From positions 124,224-188,223 of the forward strand of contig NZ_JAEK01000006.1 in NCBI RefSeq assembly GCF_000518865.1: a stretch of 64,000 nt of DNA, read 5' to 3'. Origin of the DNA: Bacillus sp. J37. GTDB lineage: Bacteria > Bacillota > Bacilli > Bacillales > Bacillaceae. The notes under the pieces were generated by a model. That model was given only the letters and a program-made list of their open reading frames with translations. It did no database searches and had not been told where the DNA came from. Below, piece after piece: positions 60,711 through 64,000 of the stretch. The position numbers and the translations under genes are program-made. Position 1 is the stretch's first letter, and every line of letters starts with the position of its first letter.

Positions 60711-60755
60711 TGTAAGTATGTAAACTTAAAATGTCGTTAAGTTTACATACTTACA
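60711..60755. promoter_or_regulatory. Perfect 19-bp inverted repeat before DUF1284 gene
   Basis: TGTAAGTATGTAAACTTAA, a 7-base loop, then TTAAGTTTACATACTTACA. It starts 19 bases upstream of the start codon, so it covers promoter or leader. It may be a strong operator or an RNA hairpin close to the ribosome site. Confidence 0.65.
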
Positions 60756-61060
60756 TTTTATCATTTTACCTAAAATAGCTGGGCTTTTTTTCATTATTTA
60801 TATATCTAACTAAAGAAGATAAGAAAAGGTATATACAAAAGCAATTGTTAAATACTATTTGAATCATATAACTTTTGGAAATGAAAATGGGAAATGTTTT
60901 GTAAATAAGTAATATGACTATGTGGTAGATGTAACAAAATAAAAAGGAGAGAAATATAATAGAGGGAAAAGTAAGAAAAAATGATTGGATTTATCACTTC
61001 ATTGATAACGATTTAATCTTTCAAAGGGACTATTTTTTTAATTTGGATATATATCACATA
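60756..61060. other. Gene-free stretch before the Pho boxes
   Basis: AT-rich, no supported gene on either strand. AAAAAGGAGAG at 60941-60951 is followed by a 36-codon open frame but without ATG, GTG or TTG. Confidence 0.4.
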
Positions 61061-61130
61061 TTTACATAGGATTAACATCTAGTTAATGAAATTTACAAAA
61101 CCTTTACAATTGCTTAATAGAGAATTTACA
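61061..61130 (+). promoter_or_regulatory. PhoP box array of the pst operon
   Basis: TT(A/T)A(C/T)A-like hexamers at 61061, 61072, 61083, 61092, 61103, 61114 and 61125: TTTACA, TTAACA, TTAATG, TTTACA, TTTACA, TTAATA, TTTACA. The near-11-bp phase is the PhoP-P binding pattern of Bacillus (established). It lies 70 bases before pstS, so phosphate starvation should induce the operon. Confidence 0.85.
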
Positions 61131-61202
61131 ATCTATGTTTATTCTTAACAATGGGTATTATATGAAGAGAAGTTGTCAGTAGATCACCTTGGAGGTTTAG
61201 AA

Positions 61203-62042
61203 ATGACATTTATGAGAAAGACAACATTTGGCTTATTGATGTTATTCTTTGCTGCTGCATTAGTAGCATGTAATAACAGTGATAATGGTATAAAGTCAAC
61301 CAATGAAGGTTCAGATACAATTGCTATTTCGGGTTCAACATCCGTAGGACCATTAGCGGAAAAAATGGCGGAAAAATACAAAGAGAATTCGAATGTAAAT
61401 ATAGAGATTAATCAGATAGGTTCTTCAGCAGGCATAACAAATGCTATTAGCGGAGTATCTGAAATTGGCATGTCTTCACGTGATTTGAAAGAGGAAGAAA
61501 AAGCACAAGGGCTAACTGAAACAATTATTGCTTATGATGGGATAGTGGTTGTAACACATCCAAGCAATAAAGTTAAAGACCTTACATTGGAACAGGTAAA
61601 GGAAATCTTTACAGGTGAGATTACCAATTGGAAGGACCTTGGGGGAGATGACATGGAGATTGTCGTTGTTTCCAGGGAGGACGGATCAGGTTCCCGTGAT
61701 GCATTTCAAGAAATAGTAGGGTATTCGTCAGGGGAATTAATTAGAAGTTCTATTATTGCTTCCGGAAACGGTAATATAAAAACAACCGTGGCAACAAATA
61801 AGCATGCAGTTGGATTTATTTCATTTGAATATATTGATTCAACGATTTCAACAGTAAAGATTAATGGAGTAGAAGCTACAGCCGAAAATGTCCTTAAGCA
61901 AAAATATAGTTTATCACGTCCGTTTTTGTTTGTTCATAAGGATAATCAACTATCTAGTGGAGGACAACAGTTTATTGACTATATTCTTGGGCCTGAAGGA
62001 CAAGCGATTGCAGCAGAGTCAGGTGCCATACCGATAAAATAA
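61203..62042 (+). CDS. pstS: Phosphate ABC transporter substrate-binding lipoprotein
   Basis: 279 residues with lipoprotein signal peptide and lipobox ALVAC. ISGSTSVGPLAEKMAEKY, IGSSAGITNAISG, GMSSRDLKEEEK and SREDGSGSRDAFQE form the phosphate pocket. Start after TTGGAGGTTTAGAA; ten more upstream codons are open but unlikely, and a second ATG follows three codons later. Confidence 0.94.
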   Translation: MTFMRKTTFGLLMLFFAAALVACNNSDNGIKSTNEGSDTIAISGSTSVGPLAEKMAEKYKENSNVNIEINQIGSSAGITNAISGVSEIGMSSRDLKEEEKAQGLTETIIAYDGIVVVTHPSNKVKDLTLEQVKEIFTGEITNWKDLGGDDMEIVVVSREDGSGSRDAFQEIVGYSSGELIRSSIIASGNGNIKTTVATNKHAVGFISFEYIDSTISTVKINGVEATAENVLKQKYSLSRPFLFVHKDNQLSSGGQQFIDYILGPEGQAIAAESGAIPIK

Positions 62043-62119
62043 CGTAACAATCACAGATGTCAAATCGACATGTCAGACATAAAACATCATGTGTTAGAGC
62101 AAACATGGAGGAATGAAGT

Positions 62120-63034
62120 ATGCCGCGAATACCTGTTGAGGATCAAACAATAGATATTGGAAAATCAAATAAGAGGAAGTACTTCCTTGAGAAATTATCA
62201 TCAAAGTTATTTCTTTTTTGTGCATTACTTTCAGTTATCAGCTTATTGGTCATTATAGGATTTGTATTTTATAAAGGTTCACTACCATTTATTGCTGATG
62301 GATATAGTTTTTTTGATTTTATCTTTGGGGTGGATTGGGTTCCAAGTGAAGATAAATTTGGAATATTACCAATGATTGTAGCATCTATATTTGCAACAAT
62401 TGGATCTTTAATCATTGGAGTTCCGGTTGGTTTATTTACAGCCATCTTCTTATCAGAAATTGCACCCAAAAGTATAGCGAAGCTAATCTCACCAGCTGTT
62501 CAATTATTGGCCGGTATACCATCAGTTTTATATGGAGTATTCGGACTCGCTATCATCGTCCCATTTTTGCAGAATAATTTACACTTACCGAAGGGTCAAA
62601 GCTTATTTGCAGTTATTTTGGTATTAGCAATTATGATGTTACCTACAATTGTAACAGTTGCAGAAACGGCGATTCGCGCAGTACCTAAAACGTATCGTGA
62701 GGGTTCATTGGCATTAGGTGCGTCTCATATAGGAACCATTTTTAAAGTTGTTGTTCCTGCAGCGAAATCCGGTATTATGGCAGCAATTGTTTTAGGTTTA
62801 GGGAGAGCGATCGGAGAAACAATGGCAGTTATCCTGGTAGCAGGAAACAGTTTAATTATCCCGACAAGCTTAACTGACAGTGTACGTCCATTAACGACCA
62901 ATATCGCTTTAGAAATGGGCTATGCATATGGGACACACCAGGAAATGTTATTTGCAACTGGTATCGTTTTATTCTCTTTTATCCTATTATTAAATTTCGT
63001 TCTATCAAAAATCAGTACGAAGGGTGGTCATTGA
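62120..63034 (+). CDS. pstC: Phosphate ABC permease PstC
   Basis: 304 residues, six membrane spans. PSVLYGVFGLAII, RAVPKTYREGSLALGASHIGT (EAA loop) and GLGRAIGETMAV are typical. ATGGAGGAATGAAGT precedes the ATG. Confidence 0.95.
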   Translation: MPRIPVEDQTIDIGKSNKRKYFLEKLSSKLFLFCALLSVISLLVIIGFVFYKGSLPFIADGYSFFDFIFGVDWVPSEDKFGILPMIVASIFATIGSLIIGVPVGLFTAIFLSEIAPKSIAKLISPAVQLLAGIPSVLYGVFGLAIIVPFLQNNLHLPKGQSLFAVILVLAIMMLPTIVTVAETAIRAVPKTYREGSLALGASHIGTIFKVVVPAAKSGIMAAIVLGLGRAIGETMAVILVAGNSLIIPTSLTDSVRPLTTNIALEMGYAYGTHQEMLFATGIVLFSFILLLNFVLSKISTKGGH

Positions 63035-63035
63035 G

Positions 63036-63860
63036 TTGAGACAGGTAAAAGATAACGTATTGCGTGGACTTCTCTGGTTTTCAGCGTTCTTAACTATTGC
63101 CATCCTTGTAACGATTGTTGGATATATATTTTATAAAGGGTATCGCTTAATTAGCATAGATTTTATCTTTGGGGATTATTCTCCAACAGGTCATGGCGGA
63201 ATTTGGCCGATGATTATTACAACAATATATACAATAGTGATCTCATTATTAATTGCTACCCCGGTAGGAATTCTAGCTGCGGTGTATTTACAGGAATATG
63301 CAAAACAAGGTCGTTTAGTTAGGATAATCCGTTTCGCGACGGAAAGCTTAACAGGGATCCCATCAATCATTTATGGATTATTCGGTGCAGTGTTTTTTGT
63401 TACAACGTTAAAACTGGGAATGTCGATTATAGCTGCTTCTTTAACGCTGACAATTATCGTATTACCAGTTATTATCAGAACAACAGAAGAGTCATTAAAG
63501 ACCGTACCAAAAACGTATCGTGAAGGCTCTCTAGCTTTAGGAACAACAAAGCTGCAAACTTTATATAAGGTTATTTTACCGAGTGCGATGCCTGGAATAT
63601 TATCAGGAATCATTCTCTCCATCGGGAGAATTGTTGGAGAATCTGCAGCAATCTTTTTAACTGCTGGGACGGTGGCTGCCATGCCGGACAGTATTTTCTC
63701 CTCAGCAAGGACATTAACGGTCCATTCTTTTTTGGTTACACAGGAATCAGGTGACATTGAGCTTGCTGCTGCGGTTGGGATTGTCTTAATCGTCATCATA
63801 TTGGTACTGAACCTTTCGGCGACGTTTATCTCCAAGAAATTAAATAAAGCTGACTATTAA
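63036..63860 (+). CDS. pstA: Phosphate ABC permease PstA
   Basis: About 274 residues, six spans; SIIYGLFGAVFFV, KTVPKTYREGSLALGTTKLQT and SIGRIVGESAAIFL mirror PstC. The TTG right after the pstC stop, nine bases from AAGGGTGG, is the likeliest start; an overlapping GTG four codons upstream is possible. Confidence 0.93.
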   Translation: MRQVKDNVLRGLLWFSAFLTIAILVTIVGYIFYKGYRLISIDFIFGDYSPTGHGGIWPMIITTIYTIVISLLIATPVGILAAVYLQEYAKQGRLVRIIRFATESLTGIPSIIYGLFGAVFFVTTLKLGMSIIAASLTLTIIVLPVIIRTTEESLKTVPKTYREGSLALGTTKLQTLYKVILPSAMPGILSGIILSIGRIVGESAAIFLTAGTVAAMPDSIFSSARTLTVHSFLVTQESGDIELAAAVGIVLIVIILVLNLSATFISKKLNKADY

Positions 63861-63875
63861 AAGAGGTGTGTTGAC

Positions 63876-64000
63876 ATGGATACAACAGAGATTGAACAAA
63901 GTAACAGGAAAGACCAATCACAATTCAACCAGCAAACAAACGGCAATGTCAAAATCAGTGTAAGAGACTTAAATTTATTTTATGGGGATAAACAGGCACT
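63876..64000 (+). CDS. pstB: Phosphate ABC ATPase PstB, start only
   Basis: First 41 residues only; cut by the window end before the Walker A motif. KISVRDLNLFYGDKQA is the standard PstB opening after a polar Gln/Asn-rich lead. AGAGGTGTG precedes the ATG, 15 bases after pstA. Confidence 0.9.
   Translation, partial: MDTTEIEQSNRKDQSQFNQQTNGNVKISVRDLNLFYGDKQA

Noticed and set aside
60943-61069. Good ribosome site followed by a 36-codon frame (IEGKVRKNDWIYHF...)
   Set aside because: It would need an ATA start codon; no ATG, GTG or TTG is available.
63371-63835. 154-codon open frame antisense to pstA
   Set aside because: Shadow of the permease gene; no independent start signals.

Overview
The window is low-GC chromosomal DNA from a spore-forming Firmicute of the Bacillaceae (Bacillus/Metabacillus-like). 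The basis is strong Shine-Dalgarno sequences with frequent TTG/GTG starts, many genes matching the Bacillus subtilis gene set (ywrCBA, ytcD-ytbDE, ykgA, proBA, ywbE, guaC, ylbL, uppP, pst), a proline T-box, a PhoP box array and SigF/SigG-like promoters. No prophage, transposase, CRISPR array, rRNA or tRNA was seen. The genus assignment is inference; no database search was possible.

Layout. 1-9.7 kb: a purine (ureide) catabolism cluster: a divergent PucR-type regulator (partial), allantoate amidohydrolase, ureidoglycine-glyoxylate aminotransferase, an amidase, a FAH-family enzyme, a YfcC-type permease, allantoinase and a GGT-like Ntn hydrolase. The last enzyme and the amidase recall the oxamate branch of Klebsiella hpx clusters. 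9.9-15.4 kb: Lrp/AsnC regulator with a split chromate transporter, HxlR regulator with MFS pump and aldo/keto reductase, and an amidinotransferase. 15.5-21 kb: a frameshifted DUF3231 gene, LacI, MBL/TetR pair with clear operators, and a MATE pump behind a palindrome. 21-24 kb: proline T-box, a dispersed repeat, proBA. 24-28 kb: a membrane protein, an unannotated 34-aa holin-like toxin, a ketoacyl-synthase-like gene translationally coupled to a membrane histidine kinase, and ywbE. 28-33 kb: guaC, the 5-oxoprolinase genes pxpBCA with an AEC transporter, then a repeat and a decayed small gene. 33.4-38.2 kb: membrane protein, REP-like hairpins, a large TPR-GTPase and ylbL.

38.3-48 kb is a sugar locus: two Gfo/Idh/MocA dehydrogenases, a ThuA-like protein and a LacI regulator on the minus strand; a second LacI regulator, a TIM-barrel isomerase and an ABC importer (binding lipoprotein plus two permeases, no ATPase) on the plus strand. 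Three 14-bp CG-centred operators flank the second regulator. It looks like uptake and keto-sugar type processing of a glycoside. 48-54 kb: two-component system and PEP carboxylase. 54-61 kb: small and conserved genes (CBO0543-type membrane protein, azoreductase, 2-hydroxyacid dehydrogenase, SE1832 protein, UppP, Mn catalase, a SASP-like small gene, DUF1284). 61-64 kb: pstSCA and the start of pstB behind a PhoP box array.

The most unusual items are the ketoacyl-synthase/histidine-kinase pair whose synthase has lost both catalytic histidines, the ureide cluster with Ntn-hydrolase/amidase side enzymes, interleaved inverted repeats ahead of the chromate genes, a small type I-like toxin, and several dispersed repeat families (a 20-nt periodic element in two copies and a Bacillus-type intergenic repeat in three). 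Start codons were often moved inward from the longest frame to fit the ribosome-binding site.
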